Below the pieces are notes generated by a model, which saw nothing but the letters and a program-made list of their open reading frames with translations, had not been told where the DNA came from and did not search any database. Made by a program: the position numbers and the translations under genes. From contig JAHEIJ010000047.1 in the NCBI GenBank assembly GCA_024639445.1, positions 1-11,804 on the forward strand: a DNA stretch of 11,804 nt, written 5' to 3'. Shown in pieces: positions 1-7,191 of this stretch. Positions within the stretch are counted from its first letter, which is position 1. The number at the start of each line of letters is the position of its first letter. This DNA comes from Gammaproteobacteria bacterium. GTDB lineage: Bacteria; Pseudomonadota; Gammaproteobacteria; UBA6429; Thiohalophilaceae.

Positions 1-2309
1 GCATCCTCTCAGTGTATGAGAGCTATCTCGAGAAAACCAGTAGTCCACAAATCTGTAAACATTTTGAACCGGGCCATGATCTGATCGCCTACTTCTGTGC
101 CGAATACGGCCTGCATGAAAGTTTCCCGATTTATTCCGGAGGACTTGGAATTCTGGCTGGAGATCATTGTAAAGCCGCCAGTGACATGGGACTGCCTTTC
201 GTGGCAATTGGTCTGCTCTACCGCCAGGGTTACTTTAACCAGACCATTGACGGCAACGGCCACCAACATGCCCAGTACTCCCCGACCGATTTTGGCGCAT
301 TGCCTGTCAAACCCGCCCTGGATGTCGACGGTCAGGAACTCCATGTTAGCGTGGACTTTCCAGGCCGGAGTGTCGCCCTGAAAGTCTGGGAGGCTTCTGC
401 CGGTAATATCCATCTTTACCTTCTCGACAGTGACCTGCAGGAAAACAATGATGCGGATCGAGCTATCACCTTTCAACTTTATGGTGGCGATAAAACAACC
501 CGTATCCAGCAGGAAATTGTGCTCGGCATTGGTGGCATGCGTGCAGTTCGGGCACTGGGGCTTAAGCCCACTGTCTACCATATTAATGAAGGGCATGCGG
601 CATTCCTGATCCTGGAACGTTGTCGTGAACTGATTGAAGAAGGTATGGATTTTGCCAGTGCCATGGAACTCGTGGCATCCGGCACGGTATTTACAACTCA
701 TACCCCCGTAGCTGCTGGCCACGATATATTCTCCGCAAAGTTAATGACCGAGTATTTCAGTGATTACAGCAAACAATTAGGGCTCAACATGGAAGACTTC
801 CTGTGGTTTGGTGGAACCCCGGATAATCACAGTGACTTCAACATGACTACGCTGGCACTGCACGGCTCACGTTTTCATAATGGCGTCAGTCGAATTCATG
901 GCGGGGTCGCTTCACATATGGAAGGTTATGTCTGGCCCCAGATTCCGGCGGAAGACAACCCGATGTCTTATGTTACCAATGGCGTCCATGTACCTACCTT
1001 CCTTGCGCGGGAATGGGTCAACCTGTTTGACATGCGATTTCACGAATGGCGTAACAATTTGTTGAACGAAGACTTCTGGTCATGTCTGGATGAAATTCCG
1101 GATCATCGTTTCTGGAGCCTGCGGCAGGAACTCAAGACCCAGATGTTGGCATCGGTTACCCATCGGACCTGTGAACGCCTGCAGCGTGAAGGCGCCAGTG
1201 AAGCCATGCTGAAGCGCATGACCCAGTTTATTTCGCAAACCGAGTCAGACGTCCTAATATTCGGCTTTGCACGACGCTTTGCTACTTATAAGCGAGCCAC
1301 TTTGATTTTCTCCGATCCCGAACGACTGTCGCGTTTGCTCAACAATCCGGATCGCCCGGCAATTCTGATCTTTGCCGGTAAGGCCCATCCCAATGACAAG
1401 CCCGGGCAGGAGTTGATTCGTAATATTCACGAATACTCTCAGCGACCGGAGTTTATTGGCAAGATCATTATGCTGGAAGGGTATGATATGTCGCTGGCCC
1501 GCAAGCTGGTGACCGGTGTCGATGTCTGGCTCAATAACCCGGAGTATCCATTGGAAGCAAGTGGCACCTCAGGTGAAAAAGCGGCTATTAATGGCGTCAT
1601 CAATCTCAGTGTGTTGGACGGTTGGTGGGGCGAAGGCTATAACAATGAAAATGGCTGGGCCATCGCACCCCACAACCAGAGTTTTGATCCCGCTTACCGG
1701 GATTACCAGGAAGCCAGTGATATGCTGGACATCATTGAACATGAAATTATACCCATGTTCTACAACCGTGGTTCACATGGCTATTCCCGTGACTGGGTGC
1801 GAATTTCGAAAGAATCAATGAAATCCTGTATTCCACGTTTCAATGCCATGCGCATGGTATATGACTATGTTGAACAGTTCTACGCACCGGCCCGCGACCA
1901 ATACCGTGAGTTAAAAAGCAACAACCGACTTAATGCCACTGAACTGGCAAAATGGAAACAAAAAGTGCGGCAACATTGGCATACAGTCACCATTGAACGG
2001 ATGGACAAGGCAGTAGCTTCGCTGAAATATGGGAATGTATTGCCAATTCAGGTTACAACCAAACTTGACGGTCTGGATCCCGAGGATGTTATCGTTGAGT
2101 GTTTGCTTGGAGTTGAAAACAGCCAGGGTGAATTTGTGATTGAAGAACGTCACCACCTGCAGCACGCTCACCAGGAAGGCAGCTCACATACGTTTAGCCT
2201 CGACCTTGAGCCTTCCGAATGCGGCTTGAAAACTTACCAAATCCGCATCTATCCTTATCATAAATACCTGAGCCATCCGCTGGAAATGGGATATATGATA
2301 TGGGTTTGA
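1..2309 (+). CDS. glgP: Alpha-glucan (glycogen/maltodextrin) phosphorylase, 5' end outside window
   Basis: GT35 enzyme that phosphorolyses alpha-1,4-glucan ends to glucose-1-phosphate in the cytoplasm. The frame is open to the left edge. A GTG at 12 would give 765 codons, but it lies in the middle of the family's conserved N-terminal part, so about 85-100 residues are probably missing and the gene is cut by the window. Counting from that GTG, the glucan/phosphorylase core appears at about residues 26-80 (IAYFCAEYGLHESFPIYSGG and following). The PLP-binding lysine is K523 in EASGTSGEKAAINGV, followed by LSVLDGWWGEG. This signature marks the short, bacterial/archaeal-type alpha-glucan phosphorylases rather than the E. 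coli GlgP/MalP type, which has EASGTSNMK. About 130 residues follow the catalytic domain, a C-terminal extension also known in this type. The gene converges on malQ with a 48-nt gap. Identity is firm; the exact glucan preferred is not readable. Confidence 0.95.
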   Translation, partial: ILSVYESYLEKTSSPQICKHFEPGHDLIAYFCAEYGLHESFPIYSGGLGILAGDHCKAASDMGLPFVAIGLLYRQGYFNQTIDGNGHQHAQYSPTDFGALPVKPALDVDGQELHVSVDFPGRSVALKVWEASAGNIHLYLLDSDLQENNDADRAITFQLYGGDKTTRIQQEIVLGIGGMRAVRALGLKPTVYHINEGHAAFLILERCRELIEEGMDFASAMELVASGTVFTTHTPVAAGHDIFSAKLMTEYFSDYSKQLGLNMEDFLWFGGTPDNHSDFNMTTLALHGSRFHNGVSRIHGGVASHMEGYVWPQIPAEDNPMSYVTNGVHVPTFLAREWVNLFDMRFHEWRNNLLNEDFWSCLDEIPDHRFWSLRQELKTQMLASVTHRTCERLQREGASEAMLKRMTQFISQTESDVLIFGFARRFATYKRATLIFSDPERLSRLLNNPDRPAILIFAGKAHPNDKPGQELIRNIHEYSQRPEFIGKIIMLEGYDMSLARKLVTGVDVWLNNPEYPLEASGTSGEKAAINGVINLSVLDGWWGEGYNNENGWAIAPHNQSFDPAYRDYQEASDMLDIIEHEIIPMFYNRGSHGYSRDWVRISKESMKSCIPRFNAMRMVYDYVEQFYAPARDQYRELKSNNRLNATELAKWKQKVRQHWHTVTIERMDKAVASLKYGNVLPIQVTTKLDGLDPEDVIVECLLGVENSQGEFVIEERHHLQHAHQEGSSHTFSLDLEPSECGLKTYQIRIYPYHKYLSHPLEMGYMIWV

Positions 2310-2310
2310 C

Positions 2311-2328
2311 CGAATTGACTTGAATTCG
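2311..2328. repeat. Small inverted repeat between convergent glgP and malQ
   Basis: A perfect 6-bp stem (CGAATT/AATTCG) with a 6-nt loop sits 2 nt after the glgP stop, inside the 48-nt convergent gap. No T-run follows on either strand, so it is not a standard Rho-independent terminator. It may be a weak bidirectional pause site or chance. Confidence 0.3.
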
Positions 2329-2357
2329 AGGAGTGCCCCGTCTCGTAACCAGGTGAT

Positions 2358-3848
2358 CTAGTTATGAGGCTGGGGAACCCTGCCGTAAAGACTATTCAAA
2401 TGACGCAGGTGTTCAACAGTATCAGCTGGCAATTGCGACCATTTGAAGCCCCACTGCCAGTTACCCTCGCTGGTTCCGGGTATGTTCATCCGGTGCCGGC
2501 TATCTAGGGCAAGGATATCCTGCATCGGTAGAACGGCCAGGCGAGCAACACTGGCAAGCGCAGCCCGAATTAACGGCCAGGGCATGTCATCGTCAGCTCG
2601 ACAACCGAGATAGTCATCGATAATCTCGCGAACAAGGCTGTCACAGGTTTTATACCAACCAAGAGTAGTATCATTATCGTGAGTGCCTGTATAGATCACA
2701 CTATTGGGGACACAATTGTGAGGCAGATATGGGTTTTCCGGTCCAGAGCCAAAAGCAAATTGCAGGATCTTCATTCCCGGTAGTTCAAATTGATCGCGCA
2801 AGGCCTCAACTTCGGGTGTAATAATACCCAGATCCTCGGCCACCAATGGTAATTCATGAAACACGTCATACAAGCGCTGCAATAACTCGGCGCCGGGGGC
2901 CTTGACCCAATGACCACCCATGGCATTTTCTGCCTCGGCGGATATTTCCCAATAAGCCTCAAAACCACGAAAATGATCAATCCGAACCAGGTCAAACAAC
3001 TCCAGCTGGCTTCGCATGCGCTCCACCCACCAGGTAAATCTATCAGCTTGCATTTGGTTCCAGTCATAGTGGGGATTACCCCAGAGTTGCCCAGTGGCGG
3101 AAAAATAATCAGGTGGTACTCCAGCGACAACCAAACTTCGCCCTGAGTCATCCAGTTGGAAATTTTGCCGTCCGGCCCAAACATCGGCGCTATCATGTGC
3201 TACGAAAATCGGCATATCACCAAACAAATGCACGCCATGTTGATGCGCATAATCACGTAATTCCAGCCATTGATAAAAAAAGACATATTGAATAAAACGT
3301 TCTTCTTCGAGGGCATCTACATGTTTAGAAACAAAGTCTGCCAGACTCGGTTCATCTCGATCTCGTAGTTTCTTTGGCCACGCCAACCAGCCGGTTGATC
3401 CTTGTTGCGCACGAATGACCTGAAACAAAACATAATCGTCCAACCAGCCGCTCCTGGCCTGTTTAAACTCTTCAAATGTCTCTTTTACCTTAGAATCGGC
3501 TTGTGTCTGAAAACCCTTAAACGCCTTGGCAAGGCATTTACGTCGTGCTTTTGCAGTTAACTTCGCAGGTACAGACTCCGCTGTCAGCCAGTGCCGATCC
3601 ACCAGCCAGTCAAGACAAATCAGTTGCGGGTTACCGGCATGAACGGACAAGCATTGATAGGGGGAACCATCGGGATGGGTTGGTCCTAGCGGTAATAGCT
3701 GCCAGACCGTAATCCCGCTGGCCGCCAGGAACTCGATAAAGCGATAGGCATCATGCCCCAGATCAGCGCTTGGTAAGGACGTCGGATGCAGTAATACTCC
3801 AGCCCGGCGTTTTGCAAGAACCGGATTGTGTCGCTGTGGATGTTGCAT
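2358..3848 (-). CDS. malQ: 4-alpha-glucanotransferase (amylomaltase, GH77)
   Basis: 496 residues, cytoplasmic. It disproportionates malto-oligosaccharides, transferring glucan segments and releasing glucose, and so turns short products into chains that GlgP can use. All GH77 catalytic residues are present: nucleophile D291 in LVRIDHFRG, acid/base E338 in LVAEDLGIITPEV, and transition-state stabiliser D391 in YTGTHDNDTTLGW. These match Thermus aquaticus D293, E340 and D395 almost number for number. LLPLGPTHPDGSPYQ (51-65) and GDMPIFVAHDSADVWA (210-225) are also typical. The length is that of bacterial amylomaltases without an N-terminal extension. The ATG at 3848 is chosen because it starts 4 nt after the GH57 stop and places the family N-terminus (AGVLLHPTSLP) at residue 16. 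The frame stays open 90 codons upstream, but only as an overlap with the GH57 gene. The Shine-Dalgarno signal is weak, so translation is probably coupled. It is the last gene of the glgC operon. Confidence 0.96.
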   Translation of the reverse strand: MQHPQRHNPVLAKRRAGVLLHPTSLPSADLGHDAYRFIEFLAASGITVWQLLPLGPTHPDGSPYQCLSVHAGNPQLICLDWLVDRHWLTAESVPAKLTAKARRKCLAKAFKGFQTQADSKVKETFEEFKQARSGWLDDYVLFQVIRAQQGSTGWLAWPKKLRDRDEPSLADFVSKHVDALEEERFIQYVFFYQWLELRDYAHQHGVHLFGDMPIFVAHDSADVWAGRQNFQLDDSGRSLVVAGVPPDYFSATGQLWGNPHYDWNQMQADRFTWWVERMRSQLELFDLVRIDHFRGFEAYWEISAEAENAMGGHWVKAPGAELLQRLYDVFHELPLVAEDLGIITPEVEALRDQFELPGMKILQFAFGSGPENPYLPHNCVPNSVIYTGTHDNDTTLGWYKTCDSLVREIIDDYLGCRADDDMPWPLIRAALASVARLAVLPMQDILALDSRHRMNIPGTSEGNWQWGFKWSQLPADTVEHLRHLNSLYGRVPQPHN

Positions 3849-3852
3849 GCTA

Positions 3853-5562
3853 TTACTGCTTTTTGCCGGTACGCATGACACCACCCATGGCCGGCGCGCC
3901 CGTTCCATGGGTAAACGATTCAGACAGATAACTCGGAGGCTCACTTCCCAGGATCTGATACAGATTGGAGAGCTGTAAGCGGTAAAGGTGATCAAAATCA
4001 GTAACGGATTCTGATGGATTATAATCCCCAAACCACCAGAACCAGTCTGAACCCTCGCAGATCGCCATTTGCATTTCTGCCCGTCGGCGATGCTCATCAT
4101 CCAGCTTTCCGGATGCAATCACAGCATCAAAGGTATGCTTGGCATCACCTAACATATCCCAGCCACGATTCTTATCCGCCTCACCAATCCAGGTCGAAAA
4201 GGTACCATAGACCCAACTCCCCGCTACCAGTTGTGGTAAGTCAGTCACGTTACAGTGATTTTTCAAACATTCGGAGTAGGTGGTTAGCTCAATACCGGGG
4301 TGTGCCACCAGCTCGCGATAAAGTGCCTGTAAAAAATGAAAACCATTTTCCGGATAATATTCCCAGGCATTTTCACCATCCAGTATGATGGAAACAACCC
4401 GGTTGGGCTCGTTTTCACACTCGCTTACAATGGTCTCAAGGTGACTAATGAGGTTCGCTACTGCATCATCCGCATGCCATTCGGAATAGGTGAACCCGAT
4501 CAGGTCGGACAATCCATCATCCCGAAAAAATATAACCGGCTGACTATCGACTAAACGATACGGCTTATGTATGCATGATTCCTGATTATCGGAGATTGCC
4601 GGCGCAGCCGCCGCCAGGCTGTTACGTAGTACCGTTTCACCACTTGCCAACCAATGAAAGCCATATTCTCCCACCAGGCGTACAGTCGCCTCACTCACAC
4701 TACCTTCAGATGGCCAACAACCCGATGGTCGGATCCCAAAGTAATGCTCGAACGACTTGATACCCTGCTCGATATGCCAACGTACCCGGTCTTCTCCCCC
4801 AGGGTACTCGGGCAGATGTGGCAAGGGCGCATCCGGTATCGCCTCGTGAGTACTTTTCAGATCCAGTAATAACGGCATGATGGGATGCGCATAGGGTGTC
4901 ATGGATAGTTCCACCTGCCCCTTTTCGGCAAGAGCCCGATAACGGGGAATTACACCAGCCAGTAGCTCGGCCATAATCGTCAGCATTTCACGCCGATCAT
5001 GCAAGCTGAACATTTCCTGCTTATCTTGCAAGCGTTTTACTCGCACATCACTGCGTCGTACCGTTTCACCCAACCACGCCAGGTGATACCACATCAGCAG
5101 GTCAATCAAAAATTGATCCGAGACATACATTAAAGACTCAGGATTTTTCAGTAACCAGCGAGCATAATCCGCCAGGCGGGCGAAGGTAGGGAAACGCTTT
5201 ATCAATCGTTCTTCATTGGCACGCAAACAACATTTTAACAATCCCAGCCGTTGCTCTGCTGAGGATGGCAAGACCGGCTCAGCCAGGGACGCCAGCAAAG
5301 GATCCGTAATGGCTGTACTGTTGTGTAAATATTCATTGAGTTGCCGGGCATAGTCATCAATTTGCTCAAGCAACGTCGGGGCAAAATTTACTACCGCACG
5401 CGCCTCGGGGATAGCTTCCAGGTGCGCCACCATATCGACGTAATCCTTGGTCGCATGCAGGTATGTCCAGGGCAGATGATAGGCATTGTTGCGCCGGTCC
5501 CGATACTCGGGTTGGTGCATATGCCAATAGAGAATGACTTTGAGACGCGGCTTAACGGACAT
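3853..5562 (-). CDS. Glycoside hydrolase family 57 protein (alpha-amylase/glucanotransferase-like)
   Basis: 569-residue GH57 enzyme of the COG1449 'alpha-amylase/alpha-mannosidase' type, without signal peptide, so probably acting on intracellular glucan. Conserved regions seen: HMHQPEY at 14-20; GQVELSMTPYAHPIMPLL at 215-232; GCWPSEGSVS at 281-290, with E286 the expected nucleophile; and LDGENAWE at 394-401, with D395 the expected acid/base. The start is the ATG at 5562, which overlaps the last 11 nt of glgC and gives the usual short lead-in (MSVKPRLKVILYWHMHQP). The next gene, malQ, begins 4 nt after its stop. Such GH57 genes are known beside glycogen genes, but the reaction (alpha-1,4 hydrolysis, transglycosylation, debranching or branching) cannot be told from these motifs. 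It differs from the better-known GH57 branching enzymes, and a separate glgB is present here. Family assignment is firm; substrate is inferred. Confidence 0.9.
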   Translation of the reverse strand: MSVKPRLKVILYWHMHQPEYRDRRNNAYHLPWTYLHATKDYVDMVAHLEAIPEARAVVNFAPTLLEQIDDYARQLNEYLHNSTAITDPLLASLAEPVLPSSAEQRLGLLKCCLRANEERLIKRFPTFARLADYARWLLKNPESLMYVSDQFLIDLLMWYHLAWLGETVRRSDVRVKRLQDKQEMFSLHDRREMLTIMAELLAGVIPRYRALAEKGQVELSMTPYAHPIMPLLLDLKSTHEAIPDAPLPHLPEYPGGEDRVRWHIEQGIKSFEHYFGIRPSGCWPSEGSVSEATVRLVGEYGFHWLASGETVLRNSLAAAAPAISDNQESCIHKPYRLVDSQPVIFFRDDGLSDLIGFTYSEWHADDAVANLISHLETIVSECENEPNRVVSIILDGENAWEYYPENGFHFLQALYRELVAHPGIELTTYSECLKNHCNVTDLPQLVAGSWVYGTFSTWIGEADKNRGWDMLGDAKHTFDAVIASGKLDDEHRRRAEMQMAICEGSDWFWWFGDYNPSESVTDFDHLYRLQLSNLYQILGSEPPSYLSESFTHGTGAPAMGGVMRTGKKQ

Positions 5563-6820
5563 GATGTAGCTGTTGCCCCAGCATTTCCGGTACTACCAGG
5601 GCGATACCACCAGGTGTAACATGAAACCGTTTAGCATCTTCTTCCGGATCTTCACCGATTATTGTACCTTCCGGAATCTGGCATCCCTTATCGATTACCG
5701 CACGCTTGATACGGCAATGCCGGCCGATGTCAACTTCTGGCAAGATTACAGCATCTTCCAACGTTGTGAATGAGTTAACTTTCACGTTGGAAAACAACAA
5801 CGAGTGCCGCACCTGGGCACCGGATATAATACATCCACCGGAAACCATGGAATCGACTGCTGTGCCACGACGCTCTTCATCGTCAAAAATAAATTTTGCT
5901 GGCGGAAGTTGCTCCTGATAAGTCCAGATCGGCCAGTTATTGTCATACAAGTTCAACTCTGGCGTCACTCCGATCAATTCCAGGTTAGCCTCCCAAAATG
6001 CATCCACAGTTCCCACGTCGCGCCAGTAGGCCTGCTGATTGGTTTCCTGATCGAGAAAATCATGTGCATAGACACGATACTTGTTTATAACAGCAGGAAT
6101 TATGTCCTTGCCGAAATCATGACTCGAATTTGGCGAGTCGGCATCTTTAATTAATTGCTCAAACAGGAAGTCCTTGTTGAACACATAGATTCCCATTGAA
6201 CAGAGTGCTGCGTCAGGCCGCCCAATTTTCGCTTTTGGCTGTGATGGTTTTTCCTGAAACTCCAGCACACGGTCTTCACTATCTACTTCCATGACCCCAA
6301 AAGCATGCGCTTGTTCAATGGGCACTTCGATACAGCCTACCGTGACATCTGCCTGTTTTTCAACATGTGCGGCCAACATCGCACCATAATCCATCTTGTA
6401 AATATGATCACCTGCCAGGATCAAAACATATTCAGGTCCATGATTACGAATGATATCAAGGTTTTGATAAATGGCATCGGCAGTCCCTGCATACCAGGAC
6501 GTTTCAATCCGCTGCTGTGCTGGTAATAATTCAACGAACTCCCCGAACTCACCGCGCAAGTGCCCCCAGCCTCTTTGGATATGCGTAATCAGGGAATGTG
6601 CCTTGTATTGGGTCAGCACCCCGATACGCCGAATCCCTGAATTGATACAGTTGGATAATGGAAAGTCGATAATGCGAAACTTGCCACCAAATGCCACTGC
6701 CGGCTTGGCACGCCATCGAGTCAGGTCCTTGAGGCGGGAGCCCCGGCCACCGGCCATAATCAGGGCCAGGGTATCGCGGGTAAGACGACTGACAAAACGC
6801 GGTGAATCGTGAGGGCTCAT
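5552..6820 (-). CDS. glgC: Glucose-1-phosphate adenylyltransferase (ADP-glucose pyrophosphorylase)
   Basis: 422 residues. Makes ADP-glucose from ATP and glucose-1-phosphate, the committed step of bacterial glycogen synthesis. Seen: nucleotide-binding IMAGGRGSRLKDLT (21-34), AKPAVAFGGKFRIIDF (38-53), catalytic D138 in LAGDHIYKMDY (E. coli D142), glucose-1-phosphate-binding K191 in FQEKP (E. coli K195), and a C-terminal left-handed beta-helix with hexapeptide-like repeats from about 320. Where E. coli has the activator lysine K39 (TNKRAKP), this protein has W36 (TRWRAKP), so its allosteric control may differ. The ATG at 6820 is preferred: AGG lies 9 nt upstream and the N-terminus then fits the family. 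An in-frame TTG at 6838 would add six residues. It is the first gene of a leftward operon with the GH57 gene and malQ, and is divergent from glgB. Confidence 0.96.
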   Translation of the reverse strand: MSPHDSPRFVSRLTRDTLALIMAGGRGSRLKDLTRWRAKPAVAFGGKFRIIDFPLSNCINSGIRRIGVLTQYKAHSLITHIQRGWGHLRGEFGEFVELLPAQQRIETSWYAGTADAIYQNLDIIRNHGPEYVLILAGDHIYKMDYGAMLAAHVEKQADVTVGCIEVPIEQAHAFGVMEVDSEDRVLEFQEKPSQPKAKIGRPDAALCSMGIYVFNKDFLFEQLIKDADSPNSSHDFGKDIIPAVINKYRVYAHDFLDQETNQQAYWRDVGTVDAFWEANLELIGVTPELNLYDNNWPIWTYQEQLPPAKFIFDDEERRGTAVDSMVSGGCIISGAQVRHSLLFSNVKVNSFTTLEDAVILPEVDIGRHCRIKRAVIDKGCQIPEGTIIGEDPEEDAKRFHVTPGGIALVVPEMLGQQLHHVR

Positions 6821-6856
6821 CTCAAATAACCTGGTCAAGTAATAAATCTAGAGTTG

Positions 6857-6862
6857 ATTATA
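6857..6862 (-). promoter_or_regulatory. Candidate -10 box for glgC operon (proximal)
   Basis: Perfect TATAAT on the minus strand, ending 36 nt upstream of the preferred glgC ATG. No good -35 hexamer is found 16-18 bp further upstream, and no extended TGn precedes it, so it may need an activator. Confidence 0.35.
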
Positions 6863-6884
6863 ACGTAGCAAAAAGTACGCCAGC

Positions 6885-6890
6885 ATTATA
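6885..6890 (-). promoter_or_regulatory. Candidate -10 box for glgC operon (distal)
   Basis: A second perfect TATAAT on the minus strand, 28 bp upstream of the first. Its -35 region is also poor. The two boxes could be alternative start sites for the glgC-GH57-malQ transcript; sequence alone does not choose between them. Confidence 0.3.
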
Positions 6891-7039
6891 ACTGCCCCGA
6901 GTAAATATCATACGGAAGAAAGTGTGAAAGCCCGGGGCATAAATCAGAACTTGAATGCACTGTCTCTGATCCATTCTAGTTTCCCCCGCATCCAATCTGT
7001 GCAACATAACAAGGTCATTCAGACTTTTTCAAGTCAAAG

Positions 7040-7053
7040 TTGATCAATATCAC
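7040..7053 (+). promoter_or_regulatory. FNR/ANR-like binding site
   Basis: TTGATCAATATCAC matches the FNR consensus TTGAT-N4-ATCAA at 9 of 10 defined positions. It lies 139 nt upstream of the glgB ATG, about 104 bp before the predicted glgB transcription start, and 220 nt from the glgC ATG. It could tie glycogen synthesis to oxygen limitation. The distance is longer than for typical class I or II FNR activation, and no regulator gene is in the window. Confidence 0.4.
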
Positions 7054-7115
7054 GCAGATGCGACATTTCGATGAAAGGTAATGCCCTCCCTGCATATGTC
7101 ATTAAGCGTTAAACT

Positions 7116-7144
7116 ATGTCACCATATCGAATGAACAGTATACT
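7116..7144 (+). promoter_or_regulatory. Candidate sigma70 promoter for glgB
   Basis: ATGTCA (4 of 6 to TTGACA), an exact 17-bp spacer, then TATACT (5 of 6 to TATAAT). The predicted start is near 7151, leaving a leader of about 40 nt before the glgB ATG at 7192. Confidence 0.4.
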
Positions 7145-7191
7145 TCTTGCTTATATTGATAACAATCTGGCGCCAATCAGTAACAAAATAC

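Larger units (their letters stand above)
6821..7191. other. Divergent glgC/glgB control region (no gene)
   Basis: 371 nt without a convincing coding frame, AT-richer than the flanking genes. It contains two minus-strand TATAAT boxes, an FNR-like box at 7040-7053, a plus-strand sigma70-like promoter at 7116-7144, and a small stem (GACTT-tttc-AAGTC) at 7022-7035. The 140 nt just upstream of the glgC start contain no GGA on the transcript strand, so the CsrA-type control known for E. coli glgC is not apparent. Confidence 0.8.

Noticed and set aside
9..722. A 237-codon open frame on the minus strand opposite glgP
   Set aside because: It lies entirely antisense to the strongly conserved glgP, has no recognisable domain, and is explained by the codon bias of the real gene.
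3849..4118. A 90-codon N-terminal extension of MalQ
   Set aside because: It overlaps the conserved end of the GH57 gene in another frame. GH77 homology begins only after the ATG at 3848, and the extension has no family resemblance.
6821..6838. TTG at 6838 as the glgC start
   Set aside because: Adds only six residues and uses a rarer start codon; the ATG at 6820 has an AGG 9 nt upstream and fits the family. It cannot be ruled out fully.
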